Below, piece after piece: positions 36,784 to 49,176 of a stretch of 64,000 bases of DNA. Location of the stretch: contig CAXXQD010000023.1 in the NCBI GenBank assembly GCA_963677475.2, positions 186,001-250,000 of the forward strand, given 5' to 3'. The position numbers were made by a program, and so were the translations under genes. The DNA is from JABMQB01 sp963677475. GTDB lineage: Bacteria > Bacteroidota > Bacteroidia > Bacteroidales > Prolixibacteraceae. How positions within the stretch are numbered: the stretch's first letter is position 1; every line of letters begins with the position of its first letter. The notes beneath the pieces are model-generated. The model ran no database searches. It was not told the origin of the DNA and was given only the letters and a program-made list of their open reading frames with translations.

Positions 36784-37809
36784 TTGAAACAAAAAGCCAT
36801 TAAAGCCCTAAAATTCCTGGTATTTTTAATCATTGGTTTAGTCATTTTTTGGCTTATCTACAAAGATCAGGATCTCGAAAGAATAAAGGAAATCTTAAAA
36901 AACGATGTTCATTACGGTTGGTTGTGGTTATCCCTTTTGTTTGGATTACTGAGCCATATAAGCCGTTCCATACGGTGGAACCTATTGATTGAACCATTAG
37001 GAAACAGGCCAAAACTTTCAAATACCTTTTTGGCGGTTATGGTTGGTTATTTAATGAATATTGCTTTCCCAAGAATGGGTGAAATTTCGAGGTGCGGTGT
37101 TTTGTCGAGGTACGAAAACATTTCATTTACAAAATTAGTGGGTACAGTAGTCGTTGAACGTTTAATCGATGTGATTGTACTATTATTGCTCACTTTATTG
37201 GTTATAGTTACCCAATTCGGCCATGTTTTAAGTTTCATCCACAACAATCCCGAAATAGAAGAGAAATTACGTTCGGTAATTGTTTCACCATATCCATATA
37301 TTTTATTAATTGGTATGGCCGTTTTCTTTTTCCTATACAGAAAGGCATTTAAGAAAACAAAAATCTATTCTAAAATAGAAGGTACCATCAATAACTTCAA
37401 GGAAGGCTTAAGGTCGTTTAGGTTTATAAAGAAAAAAGGGGCATTTATTTTCCATACTTTTTTTATTTATCTGATGTATTACCTTATGTTTTACGTTGTG
37501 TTCTTTTGTTTCGATTTTACAAGCCACCTTTCGCTAATGGCAGGGCTAACATCATTCGTGCTAGCCAGCTTCGGAATGGTTGCCCCGGTACAGGGTGGAA
37601 TAGGGGCCTGGCATTTTATGGCAAAAGAAGCTTTAAAACTTTATGGTATCCCCAATGAAAACGGGATCATATTCGCGTTACTAAACCATTCTGCAATGAC
37701 CTTAATGTTAATCGTATTTGGGTTAATATCTTTAATGGTCTTGCCGTTTATAAACAAGAATGCACCTATCCCAAAAAAGGTAAATAAAGAAACTGCACAA
37801 AGTTCTTAA
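36784..37809 (+). CDS. Lysylphosphatidylglycerol synthase/flippase-like membrane protein (UPF0104)
   Basis: 341 aa from a TTG start at 36784; an in-frame stop lies 13 bp upstream, so no ATG is available. Seven to eight hydrophobic segments run through the protein. Family marks are SRSIRWNLLIEPLG, MVGYLMNIAFPRMGEISRCGVL and VVERLIDVIVLL. The C-terminal half includes APVQGGIGAWHFMAKEAL. Members (AglD/MprF N-domain-like) are thought to move lipids or take part in lipid-linked reactions; the substrate is unknown. Confidence 0.85.
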   Translation: MKQKAIKALKFLVFLIIGLVIFWLIYKDQDLERIKEILKNDVHYGWLWLSLLFGLLSHISRSIRWNLLIEPLGNRPKLSNTFLAVMVGYLMNIAFPRMGEISRCGVLSRYENISFTKLVGTVVVERLIDVIVLLLLTLLVIVTQFGHVLSFIHNNPEIEEKLRSVIVSPYPYILLIGMAVFFFLYRKAFKKTKIYSKIEGTINNFKEGLRSFRFIKKKGAFIFHTFFIYLMYYLMFYVVFFCFDFTSHLSLMAGLTSFVLASFGMVAPVQGGIGAWHFMAKEALKLYGIPNENGIIFALLNHSAMTLMLIVFGLISLMVLPFINKNAPIPKKVNKETAQSS

Positions 37810-37860
37810 GCGCTTTTATTTGAGAAGCTTGTTTATAGCAACAAATATTTTTGTTTTTCC

Positions 37861-37889
37861 TTGCAAATAATCGAAGAAGTGTATTTTTG
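37861..37889 (+). promoter_or_regulatory. Predicted promoter of LolC/E-like gene
   Basis: TTG at 37861-37863 and TATTTTTG at 37882-37889 are spaced as in the Bacteroidota -33/-7 promoter. The ATG lies 18 bp downstream. Confidence 0.45.
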
Positions 37890-37907
37890 TATTGAAATTT
37901 ATGATGG

Positions 37908-39161
37908 ATGAATACAGAACTTTTCATTGCTAAAAGGTTATTTTTCGACAAGGAAAATAAGAACCAACTGTCGAAAAAACTTATCAATGTGGCATTGGTG
38001 GGCATTGCACTTGGGCTGGCAGTAATGATCATTTCAATTTCAATTGTTACGGCATTTAAAAAAGAAGTCCGGACAAAAGCCATTGGATTTGGTTCACATA
38101 TCCAAATCATCAACTTCGATTCCAACTATTCGTATGAAACGCAACCAATCAATAAAAAACAGGATTTTCTTCCCCAACTAGCAAATCTTAACGGCATAGT
38201 TCATATACAATCGTTTGCAACAAAACCTGGGATAATAAAAACAGAAGATGCCATTCAGGGCATTAATTTAAAGGGCGTTGGGACCGATTACGACTGGACC
38301 TTCTTTAACAAGCATTTGGTTGAAGGAAAATTGCCTTTAATTGTTGATTCGGCACGGGTAAAAGATATCCTAATTTCCACACAGCTATGTAAACTCTTGA
38401 AACTTAGCCTTGGCGATAGTATAGTGGTATATTTTATACAAGCAGATAAGTGGCCCCCGAAGTTCAGGCAGTTTACCATATCCGGGATTTACAACACAAA
38501 TCTTATTGAGTTTGATGAAAACTTTATTATTGGCGATATTAAGCATATCCAACGTTTAAATGGCTGGGACAGTACGCAAATAAGCGGTTATGAACTGCTA
38601 ATTGATGATTTTGACCAACTTGGCCAACTTGAAGTTGAAGTGCGAAATAAGGTTGTAAATTATGAGCTCGATCCTGGCTCTACCCTAAAAACAACAAATA
38701 TTGCCCAAAAATACCCGCAAATATTTGATTGGTTAAACATCCTCGATATGAATGTTTTGGTAATAATAACACTGATGATAATTGTTGCCGGCATTAATAT
38801 GATCTCCGGACTTTTTGTTTTGATATTGGAGCGCACAACTATGGTCGGGATATTAAAATCGCTTGGTAGCCCGAACTGGAATATCCGAAAAGTATTTCTC
38901 TATCTTTCCGGATTTCTGATTTTAAAAGGTTTGTTATGGGGCAATATTATTGGAATCGGGCTGCTTCTAATTCAAAAATATTTTGGTTTAATGCCACTCG
39001 ACCCTGAAACTTACTACGTTGATGTTGTTCCGGTTAATTTTTCGGCGCTTCATTTAATTTTCGTTAATGGAGGAACGATGATTGCAACTTTATTAATGCT
39101 TGTGGTTCCAAGTTATTTCATCAGCAAAATATCACCAGACAAATCATTACGATTTGACTGA
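37908..39161 (+). CDS. FtsX-type ABC permease, LolC/LolE-like
   Basis: 417 aa. One N-terminal membrane helix (about 24-45, NVALVGIALGLAVMIISISI), a ~230-residue periplasmic domain and three C-terminal helices (LVIITLMIIVAGINMISGLFVLILERTTMVGILKSLG). The order and the N-terminal FIAKRLFFDKENKNQLSKK fit lipoprotein-release permeases. The ATPase is not adjacent. It probably extracts lipoproteins from the inner membrane, but is distinct from the MacB-like permease at 33.2 kb. Confidence 0.85.
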   Translation: MNTELFIAKRLFFDKENKNQLSKKLINVALVGIALGLAVMIISISIVTAFKKEVRTKAIGFGSHIQIINFDSNYSYETQPINKKQDFLPQLANLNGIVHIQSFATKPGIIKTEDAIQGINLKGVGTDYDWTFFNKHLVEGKLPLIVDSARVKDILISTQLCKLLKLSLGDSIVVYFIQADKWPPKFRQFTISGIYNTNLIEFDENFIIGDIKHIQRLNGWDSTQISGYELLIDDFDQLGQLEVEVRNKVVNYELDPGSTLKTTNIAQKYPQIFDWLNILDMNVLVIITLMIIVAGINMISGLFVLILERTTMVGILKSLGSPNWNIRKVFLYLSGFLILKGLLWGNIIGIGLLLIQKYFGLMPLDPETYYVDVVPVNFSALHLIFVNGGTMIATLLMLVVPSYFISKISPDKSLRFD

Positions 39162-39204
39162 CAATTATATCATTACGAGTCAATTTTCATTCAACCATAC
39201 GCTT

Positions 39205-39849
39205 GTGATAAATATAAACCATCTAAAAAAAGAGCTTAAAAAAGCAATTGAAAAGGGTCTTCCGGGAAGCAATTCACATAAAAAAATGCTACCTCCCAAA
39301 CGTAAACTTTCCTACCCACAAGAAGAAAGCAAGCATATAAAAAAAAGCAGCGTTCTTATCCTAATTTACCCAGATGGGGAAGAAATCTATACTTGTTTGA
39401 TGAAACGGCCTGAATCAATGAAGCACCATCCCGGACAAATAAGTTTCCCCGGCGGACAAGTAGAACCCAAAGACAAAAACGAAGTAGCAACCGCCCTTCG
39501 TGAAGCGAACGAGGAAATAGGCCTAAAGTCGGATTATATTGAAGTTATTGGTACACTATCTAAATTATATATCAGTGTCAGTGGTTTCGATATTTATCCT
39601 GTAGTTGCATTCACGGGGCAAAAGCCATCTCTTCATATTAATAAGGAAGAAGTTCAGGAAATGTATTTTCTGCCTTTGCTGGCTCAAATAACGAAATATA
39701 AATTCCCTTTAACCAGCATACAAACGAAAAGGGGGAAACTAATCGTCCCTTGTATAAATTTTGAAAATGAAATAATTTGGGGTGCAACGGCAATGATCCT
39801 CGCCGAATTACTGGATATTTTAAGAGGGATATCAATTAAGCAGGAATAA
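39205..39849 (+). CDS. Nudix hydrolase, CoA pyrophosphatase type
   Basis: About 214 aa from a GTG at 39205. The frame is open further upstream into the previous gene, but sequence before 39205 lacks family similarity; the start is uncertain. The Nudix region FPGGQVEPKDKN followed by REANEEIGL has the GG(Q/R)xxPxD variant seen in CoA diphosphatases, and the tail EIIWGATAMILAELLDIL is typical. It would cleave CoA to 4'-phosphopantetheine and 3',5'-ADP. It overlaps the convergent mltF by 14 bp. Confidence 0.82.
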   Translation: MININHLKKELKKAIEKGLPGSNSHKKMLPPKRKLSYPQEESKHIKKSSVLILIYPDGEEIYTCLMKRPESMKHHPGQISFPGGQVEPKDKNEVATALREANEEIGLKSDYIEVIGTLSKLYISVSGFDIYPVVAFTGQKPSLHINKEEVQEMYFLPLLAQITKYKFPLTSIQTKRGKLIVPCINFENEIIWGATAMILAELLDILRGISIKQE

Positions 39850-41251
39850 GGTTTTCGTAATGATGAAAATTGTCCAATACTTTTCTTACATACTCATAAG
39901 GCTCTTCTCCTCTGCAGTATCCCCATCGTACAACTTCATCCTTGTAATATTTTTCCGATGATTTATTTAAGAGGTAAAAATCAACATTATCCTTCCAAAT
40001 ATTTGGATCCTTCCCATATTTTTTTGCCAATCTCTGAGCATCTTTCACATGCCCGAGCCCAACATTGTACGAAGCCAAAACAAAGTGTATCCTTTCTGCA
40101 GGATCGGTTATAACCGGGGTAAAATATTCATCCAACCAATTCAATATCCGAATACCTCCATCAATATTCTGTGATGGATCGAGAAGGTCGTCGATTTTAA
40201 AAAACTCTGCTGTTTCGGGCATTATCTGCATCAAACCAACTGCCCCCACCCAGGAACTTATATCAAGTTCAAATCCAGATTCTACATAAATAATCGATGA
40301 AACAAGTCTCCAATCCCAGGGGGTATCTTTTGTTTTCTCCTGAATAAGTTGGTCAAAATCAGAAATTTTACCTCCAGCAATGCTATGGAATTCACTGTTT
40401 ACCCTTCGCTTCGTTCTGGGGCTTAAAAAGTACTTAAAATAGATATACTCATATTCAGGCGATTTTACAAAATCTTCAATCCAATTATTGAGGTACTTTA
40501 ACCATTCTTTTGACCCCTTTCGCACTGCCCATGCAATATTCTGTGAAAAGCTAATAGGTGTGGCAATATCAAGGTTCGGGTAATAGGTCCTATTAACCAT
40601 TGCAACATTTTCATCGCAAACCGTATAATCAATTTCTCCTTTGGCAACCAGGGCAACCAACTGTTCCACTCCATATATTGTATCTTGCCTGATATCAATA
40701 TCTTTTCCTATTTCCTCCGACAAGTTTACTAATCTTCTGTAGTATGAAGTGTTTTTTTGGACATAAATTGTTTTCCCGGCCAAATCTAATTGATTGCGTA
40801 TTAGTTGACCTTCATTATCTACATTTCTCTGAACCAATACCTGATGGGTTTGCTGCAGTGGATGGGTAAAATTAACCATTCGGCTTCTTTTTTTTGTTAC
40901 CGTTAGGTTTTTTGCAATTAGGTCGTATCGCCCCTCATTCACCCCGCTAAATGTTTCCTGAAGGTTATTGCTGATAACTATTTCCAGTTTTACATCTAAG
41001 TCAGCAGCAAGCCTTTTAAGGAGTTCGTATTGAAATCCCATTGGCCTCGCCCTATATACAAAATAGTTTGTTGAGTTATAGTCGACAACAACCCGTAAGG
41101 TTTTATTCTCTTTTATTTGATTTAAAATGGCACCTGATTTTTTTCTCTTATCGGTATTTGTGCCAGATGCTGAACCATCTTTAGATTTTATGCCACAACT
41201 GTAAATTGAGAGGGTTACAACTATGATAAGTATGTAATTAACTATCCTCAT
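39836..41251 (-). CDS. mltF: Membrane-bound lytic murein transglycosylase F
   Basis: 471 aa from the ATG at 41251, chosen because it gives a clean lipoprotein signal (IVVTLSIYSC). An upstream in-frame ATG at 41287 would overlap the porin gene. Residues about 45-280 form a periplasmic substrate-binding-like domain (SBP3, VVDYNSTNYFVYRARPMGFQ). Residues about 310-450 form the SLT domain, with the catalytic Glu in IYVESGFE and GAVGLMQIMPETA. It cleaves peptidoglycan glycan strands to anhydromuropeptides. It lies 17 bp downstream of the putative porin gene. Confidence 0.93.
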   Translation of the reverse strand: MRIVNYILIIVVTLSIYSCGIKSKDGSASGTNTDKRKKSGAILNQIKENKTLRVVVDYNSTNYFVYRARPMGFQYELLKRLAADLDVKLEIVISNNLQETFSGVNEGRYDLIAKNLTVTKKRSRMVNFTHPLQQTHQVLVQRNVDNEGQLIRNQLDLAGKTIYVQKNTSYYRRLVNLSEEIGKDIDIRQDTIYGVEQLVALVAKGEIDYTVCDENVAMVNRTYYPNLDIATPISFSQNIAWAVRKGSKEWLKYLNNWIEDFVKSPEYEYIYFKYFLSPRTKRRVNSEFHSIAGGKISDFDQLIQEKTKDTPWDWRLVSSIIYVESGFELDISSWVGAVGLMQIMPETAEFFKIDDLLDPSQNIDGGIRILNWLDEYFTPVITDPAERIHFVLASYNVGLGHVKDAQRLAKKYGKDPNIWKDNVDFYLLNKSSEKYYKDEVVRWGYCRGEEPYEYVRKVLDNFHHYENLIPA

Positions 41252-41268
41252 TCCCTGATTTAGAAACC

Positions 41269-43263
41269 CTAATCGTACCAAGTCCATGCAACACCAAGGC
41301 GGAAAGTCCTGCGGTTCATCGGATGGTGCAATGCCCCAAAATAATTATCACCAAGGAAATCACTTGCAACATTAATCCATTTAAAAAACACGCGGGTCCT
41401 TTTCAATTTCATGTTTACATAAGCATCAATATATGGATAATTTCCGATTTCTTTTTCATTTTGAAGGTAAAATAATCCTGTAGAAGGATTATAGGCATCT
41501 GCATAAAATGCTGTATTATACCTCATATCTGCCCCAAGTTGCGTAAACAAAACTTTTGACCAGACAAAATTATAATTAAGCGAAACAAACGCCGAAAAAT
41601 CGGGCAGATGAATATATTTATCGTCTGAAGCTTTTTGAACCAACATGTGTGCAGTAATATCGAAATTCTTTAACTGAATTTCCTTTTTTATGAAAGCCCC
41701 CAATATTAATAGCTCATCGCTGGTTTGTGCCGGGAGTCCCGATTCACTGTGGTAGATAAAATTATTAATTAGGGAATAATGAGCTCCCGTCTGCAAGTTG
41801 TATTTTGGTGAACTGAATACAAATTTTGCATTCATCATCTGCTCATTCTTGTATGTGCTATTTGACCATTTAAAATGATTGGAGTAAAAAGTTTCTATGA
41901 AGTAATCTGGAACCAGGGTTTGTAAGTTTCCTGAAATTTCCATTGTTGCCATGCTATCCCGAAACAATTTAATCGGTTTAGATATGATACCATTCAATTC
42001 GGTTTGCCCACTTTTGTATCCAACAGTATATAATTTCCCATCGAAATTCCACGTCCAAAATTTCCCTTTCTCCCTAAATATTCCGCCACCAATAAAAATA
42101 TTAGTATAAGAATCAGAATTTGGAGGTCTATCCCCACTTCTTGGAATTATTGTTTTGTCGAAATCAAGACCAAGAAAGACCCTTTTGCCAAAACTCGTCT
42201 TTCTATCTGCATTTTCATATTGTTTTATTTGAAAGACATTCGCCACTTTATTAAATCCAACAGACTCTAAAGTCCCGGTCGAATCCATATAAATATTCTC
42301 AAAATAATCGATATTGGCTCCATCTTCTTCCTTATAAACCCTCTCATTATTTTGCAATTCAAACTTATAAATCAGCCCTATTAAAGGTCTAAAACGTTTC
42401 GTTTCAGCTTGCTCGCCATTTATAGTGGAGTCGATTACTGTAATATTTTTCCCTATCTTATATTCTGAATTTAAAAAAAAATAATTGTTCTTATATTCTG
42501 ATTTGGCATTTACCAAATTAAACAGAATATTTGTTTGGTCTTTCTCCGATAAGTCAGCATCCTTTTGTATCCCGCCATTTTCCTCGTTCCTAATAACATT
42601 GGATATAAACCCTCCATGAATGGAAAAGGCATCTTTGTTATAACTTGAATATAAAGAAATTGAACTATTTTTGTTTACCTGATAATTGTATTGTCCATCC
42701 GACTTTGCCTGATCATACCTGAAAGTAACGTTAAAGAATTCATTTACATTTTGCGAGTGGATCACATTAAACCTGGTTTCGTTCTGTGTATTTTGATTTT
42801 CACTTTGGGAATAATCAAATAAGGTATAAGGCGTTGTGGTATTAAAATAATTTAATCTTTCAGGGGTGAGCAAATATGCATCATGGTTTCTTAAAAAATA
42901 AAAATCGGTTCCATAGTTCCGGTTGAAGTAATTATTGTTTAAATGTGCCCCACCGTAGTTTCCGGTATAGGTATTGGTTATCGCATTTTTATATATTGGG
43001 TTAAAAATTTGAAATCCCTTTTGAAGCGTGTCCAATTTAAGAGGATTCATAAATGAACCGTCTCCTGTTAAATTCCAGATCCGAATTTTTATATCGACTC
43101 GTTCCTTCTGGCTATCAACCTTGTTTTCGCCAAGTCCATCGTCAATTTCTTGCTCTATATTTGATGTCCTAGTTGAAGAATTACCAGCCGGACGAAACTG
43201 CCCCCAACTTAGTGCTGGGCATAATATTAATAAAAACAATAGTATAGAAACCGACTTTCCCAT
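41269..43263 (-). CDS. Putative outer-membrane porin (Porin_10-like)
   Basis: 664 aa with a Sec signal ending near LSWGQ. The body is rich in alternating aromatic/polar beta strands (YFLRNHDAYLL, FNVTFRYDQAKSDGQYNYQ, NYFGALHHPMNRRTFRLG) and ends in aromatic residues (VAWTWYD), as in outer-membrane barrels. It matches the general plan of the Bacteroidota 'putative porin' family. The substrate is unknown. It is probably cotranscribed with mltF. Confidence 0.8.
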   Translation of the reverse strand: MGKSVSILLFLLILCPALSWGQFRPAGNSSTRTSNIEQEIDDGLGENKVDSQKERVDIKIRIWNLTGDGSFMNPLKLDTLQKGFQIFNPIYKNAITNTYTGNYGGAHLNNNYFNRNYGTDFYFLRNHDAYLLTPERLNYFNTTTPYTLFDYSQSENQNTQNETRFNVIHSQNVNEFFNVTFRYDQAKSDGQYNYQVNKNSSISLYSSYNKDAFSIHGGFISNVIRNEENGGIQKDADLSEKDQTNILFNLVNAKSEYKNNYFFLNSEYKIGKNITVIDSTINGEQAETKRFRPLIGLIYKFELQNNERVYKEEDGANIDYFENIYMDSTGTLESVGFNKVANVFQIKQYENADRKTSFGKRVFLGLDFDKTIIPRSGDRPPNSDSYTNIFIGGGIFREKGKFWTWNFDGKLYTVGYKSGQTELNGIISKPIKLFRDSMATMEISGNLQTLVPDYFIETFYSNHFKWSNSTYKNEQMMNAKFVFSSPKYNLQTGAHYSLINNFIYHSESGLPAQTSDELLILGAFIKKEIQLKNFDITAHMLVQKASDDKYIHLPDFSAFVSLNYNFVWSKVLFTQLGADMRYNTAFYADAYNPSTGLFYLQNEKEIGNYPYIDAYVNMKLKRTRVFFKWINVASDFLGDNYFGALHHPMNRRTFRLGVAWTWYD

Positions 43264-43381
43264 TAACCTATTTTAAAGTTGACACAAAACTATAAAAAGC
43301 TTTTAAGTCGCTGGCAATTCTACTCAATTTTTCACGATAATTAACAACTATTGTAGTGTTTTTTATGCTTTATTATTGCAT

Positions 43382-43412
43382 AAAAAAAGCCCGGTAAATG
43401 ATTACCGGGCTT
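43382..43412 (-). terminator. Intrinsic terminator of the rRNA operon
   Basis: GCCCGGTAA and TTACCGGGC form a perfect 9-bp stem with a 4-nt loop (plus 43389-43410). On the minus strand it is followed by a run of seven T. It ends the 16S-23S-5S transcript. Confidence 0.85.
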
Positions 43413-43416
43413 AAAG

Positions 43417-43527
<111 letters not shown>

Positions 43528-43647
43528 ATTTTTACCTGCCCATGGGTTTTACATGGAAAGGTGCCACGCCCTTGTTTTGCGCGGCAAATACCTTAAGGCA
43601 ACTGGGATATTAGAAAAATCATACAACAAACGAGGTGTTCAGACATT

Positions 43648-46451
<2,804 letters not shown>

Positions 46452-46504
46452 TTTTGTTTATTATAAACCCTCGTTTATTATGTCATCTTCTAATATTTTC
46501 CCAG

Positions 46505-46518
46505 CATGCCAAAGAACT
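46505..46518 (-). promoter_or_regulatory. boxA-like antitermination site before 23S
   Basis: The minus strand reads AGTTCTTTGGCATG, resembling the boxA-like element GTTCTTTGACAT found before 23S in Bacteroidota operons. It lies about 55 nt upstream of the 23S 5' end. Confidence 0.45.
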
Positions 46519-46614
46519 TTTTTAACTTCACGGGCCAGAATCGATTTGTACAAACATTTTTAAAATAAACATATCTTAAAGCTTGTCCCAAAACCGCCCA
46601 ACCTCAGTTAAACG

Positions 46615-46680
46615 TAGGTAATGAAGGATTCGAACCTCCCATTTTAAGGCTTCCTGCCTTACCTTGGTATTCCATTATCT
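46615..46680 (-). pseudogene. D-arm-deficient tRNA relict in the rRNA spacer
   Basis: The 66-nt minus-strand segment folds as a tRNA without a proper D-arm. The acceptor stem AGATAAT/ATTACCT has 6 of 7 pairs, the T-arm GGAGG-TTCGAAT-CCTTC is intact, the discriminator is A, and the anticodon arm TAAGG-CAGGAAG-CCTTA has a 7-nt loop. Only 12 nt lie between acceptor and anticodon stems, and position 33 is A instead of U. I read it as a decayed third spacer tRNA (nominal anticodon GGA) rather than a working one. Confidence 0.6.
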
Positions 46681-46741
46681 TTTGAACGTTTGTATACCTT
46701 TGGGCCATATACCTGCCTGTTTTGACTTTTAGTTTCCCCTG

Positions 46742-46815
46742 TGGAGAATAAGGGAGTCGAACCCTTGACCTCCTGCGTGCAAGGCAGGCGCTCTAGCCAA
46801 CTGAGCTAATCCCCC
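46742..46815 (-). tRNA. tRNA-Ala (TGC)
   Basis: 74 nt, a full cloverleaf. The acceptor GGGGGAT pairs with ATTCTCC, the D-arm is AGCTCAGTTGGCTAGAGC, the anticodon loop CTTGCAC gives TGC, and the T-loop is TTCGACT. The CCA end is not encoded. Standard position between tRNA-Ile and 23S. Confidence 0.96.
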
Positions 46816-46818
46816 AAA

Positions 46819-46892
46819 TATCAGTATCAAGTATCAAGTACATAGCCTCAAGGGTTTTGTCTTGACTCTTGTATCTTGCGGCTTGCTACTTC
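46819..46892. repeat. Imperfect inverted array of CAAGtat/TATCAAG-type heptamers in the spacer
   Basis: Repeated AGTATCA/TATCAAG units on the left (46821-46851) face TCTTG/CTTG-containing units on the right (46859-46892), forming an imperfect hairpin around GGGTTTT. The same heptamer family occurs at 55224-55262 in the nif cluster. It lies between tRNA-Ala and a tRNA-Ile fragment. Confidence 0.5.
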
Positions 46893-46894
46893 CT

Positions 46895-46940
46895 TGTAGT
46901 CCCGCCCTCCCGATTTAACCGGGATGAACTGGGGTACTTC
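46895..46940 (-). pseudogene. Partial duplicate of tRNA-Ile 3' half, interrupted by a hairpin
   Basis: The minus strand has CCCCAGTTCA (T-arm) and GGGCGGGACTAC (T-arm end plus acceptor), both also present in the adjacent tRNA-Ile. They are separated here by a TCCCG...CGGGA palindrome where the normal gene has only AGTCT. The fragment directly follows tRNA-Ile and lacks the 5' half. Confidence 0.6.
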
Positions 46941-46942
46941 CG

Positions 46943-47016
46943 TAGTCCCGCCCAGACTTGAACTGGGGACCCCTACATTATCAGTGTAGTACTCTAACCA
47001 GCTGAGCTACGGGACT
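46943..47016 (-). tRNA. tRNA-Ile (GAT)
   Basis: 74 nt. The acceptor AGTCCCG pairs with CGGGACT, the D-arm is AGCTCAGCTGGTTAGAGT, the anticodon loop CTGATAA gives GAT, and the T-loop is TTCAAGT. No CCA is encoded. It is the first spacer tRNA after 16S. Confidence 0.96.
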
Positions 47017-47156
47017 GTTTTTTTTCTTTAGCTCCAAGCTTCTTGCCTTAAGCCATAGCTAACCAGCCGCCGCTTGTAACTCCATCTATTTTTTAGTTAA
47101 AAGAAAAAAGCAAGGCACAAATACCCTTTAATCCCCAAGTTGTACAACTGGCTCCA

Positions 47157-48678
<1,522 letters not shown>

Positions 48679-48903
48679 TAAATATAAAAAGTTAAATATC
48701 TTTCGCTCTAGGTGTACTCTTTTGGAACCAAGGTTATTTGTTAATTTTACCTTGCTTTTTCTTAAATCTTTGTTTCAATATCTTAAAGAACGTTTCTTTT
48801 TTATCGCTATATCATCGGTGCAATCCCAATTATATAATCTCTTAAAATGGTCCAGGAAAAACTATCAATAACGTATCCCTGTGTTCCCCGTTTTTCGGGT
48901 CGG

Positions 48904-48935
48904 CAAAGTTAAAACTCTTTTCCGTTCCAGCAAAA
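48904..48935 (-). promoter_or_regulatory. rRNA promoter, proximal
   Basis: Minus strand: TTTTG (plus 48931-48935), a 19-bp spacer, then TAACTTTG (plus 48904-48911), an exact fit to the Bacteroidota -33/-7 promoter. Transcription would start near 48897. Confidence 0.7.
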
Positions 48936-49009
48936 TATTTTTGCCTTTTTTTTAAACCCAAAACAACTTTTCAAATCCTAACGCCCCGGTCGTTCCCGTA
49001 AGCGGCTGC

Positions 49010-49039
49010 AAATGTAAACACTCTTTTCTTTCTAACAAG
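49010..49039 (-). promoter_or_regulatory. rRNA promoter, distal
   Basis: Minus strand: CTTG (plus 49036-49039), an 18-bp spacer, then TACATTTG (plus 49010-49017). It lies about 105 bp upstream of the proximal promoter, a tandem arrangement usual for rRNA operons. Confidence 0.6.
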
Positions 49040-49176
49040 CTTTTTTTAATCTTTTTTTTTGTGTTTTTTTTGCTCTGTTTTTAACTTTCTGAATATCAAA
49101 TTATAGCATATGCAAAAAAATAACAGATTGTAGAGAGAAAAGTTTACATAGGAATTATAAATTACCGAAACTGGCA

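Larger units (their letters stand above)
48679..49176 (-). promoter_or_regulatory. rRNA leader and promoter region (498 bp)
   Basis: Very A/T-rich leader without a gene. It holds two tandem predicted promoters (listed separately) and a boxA-like GTTCTTTAAGAT on the minus strand near 48781-48793. The long T-rich tracts around 49040-49085 (plus) may act as an upstream element. It also separates the rRNA operon from the end of modC. Confidence 0.6.

Noticed and set aside
46615..46680. Functional tRNA-Ser (GGA)
   Set aside because: No D-arm, no U33 and no long variable arm, all needed for tRNA-Ser.
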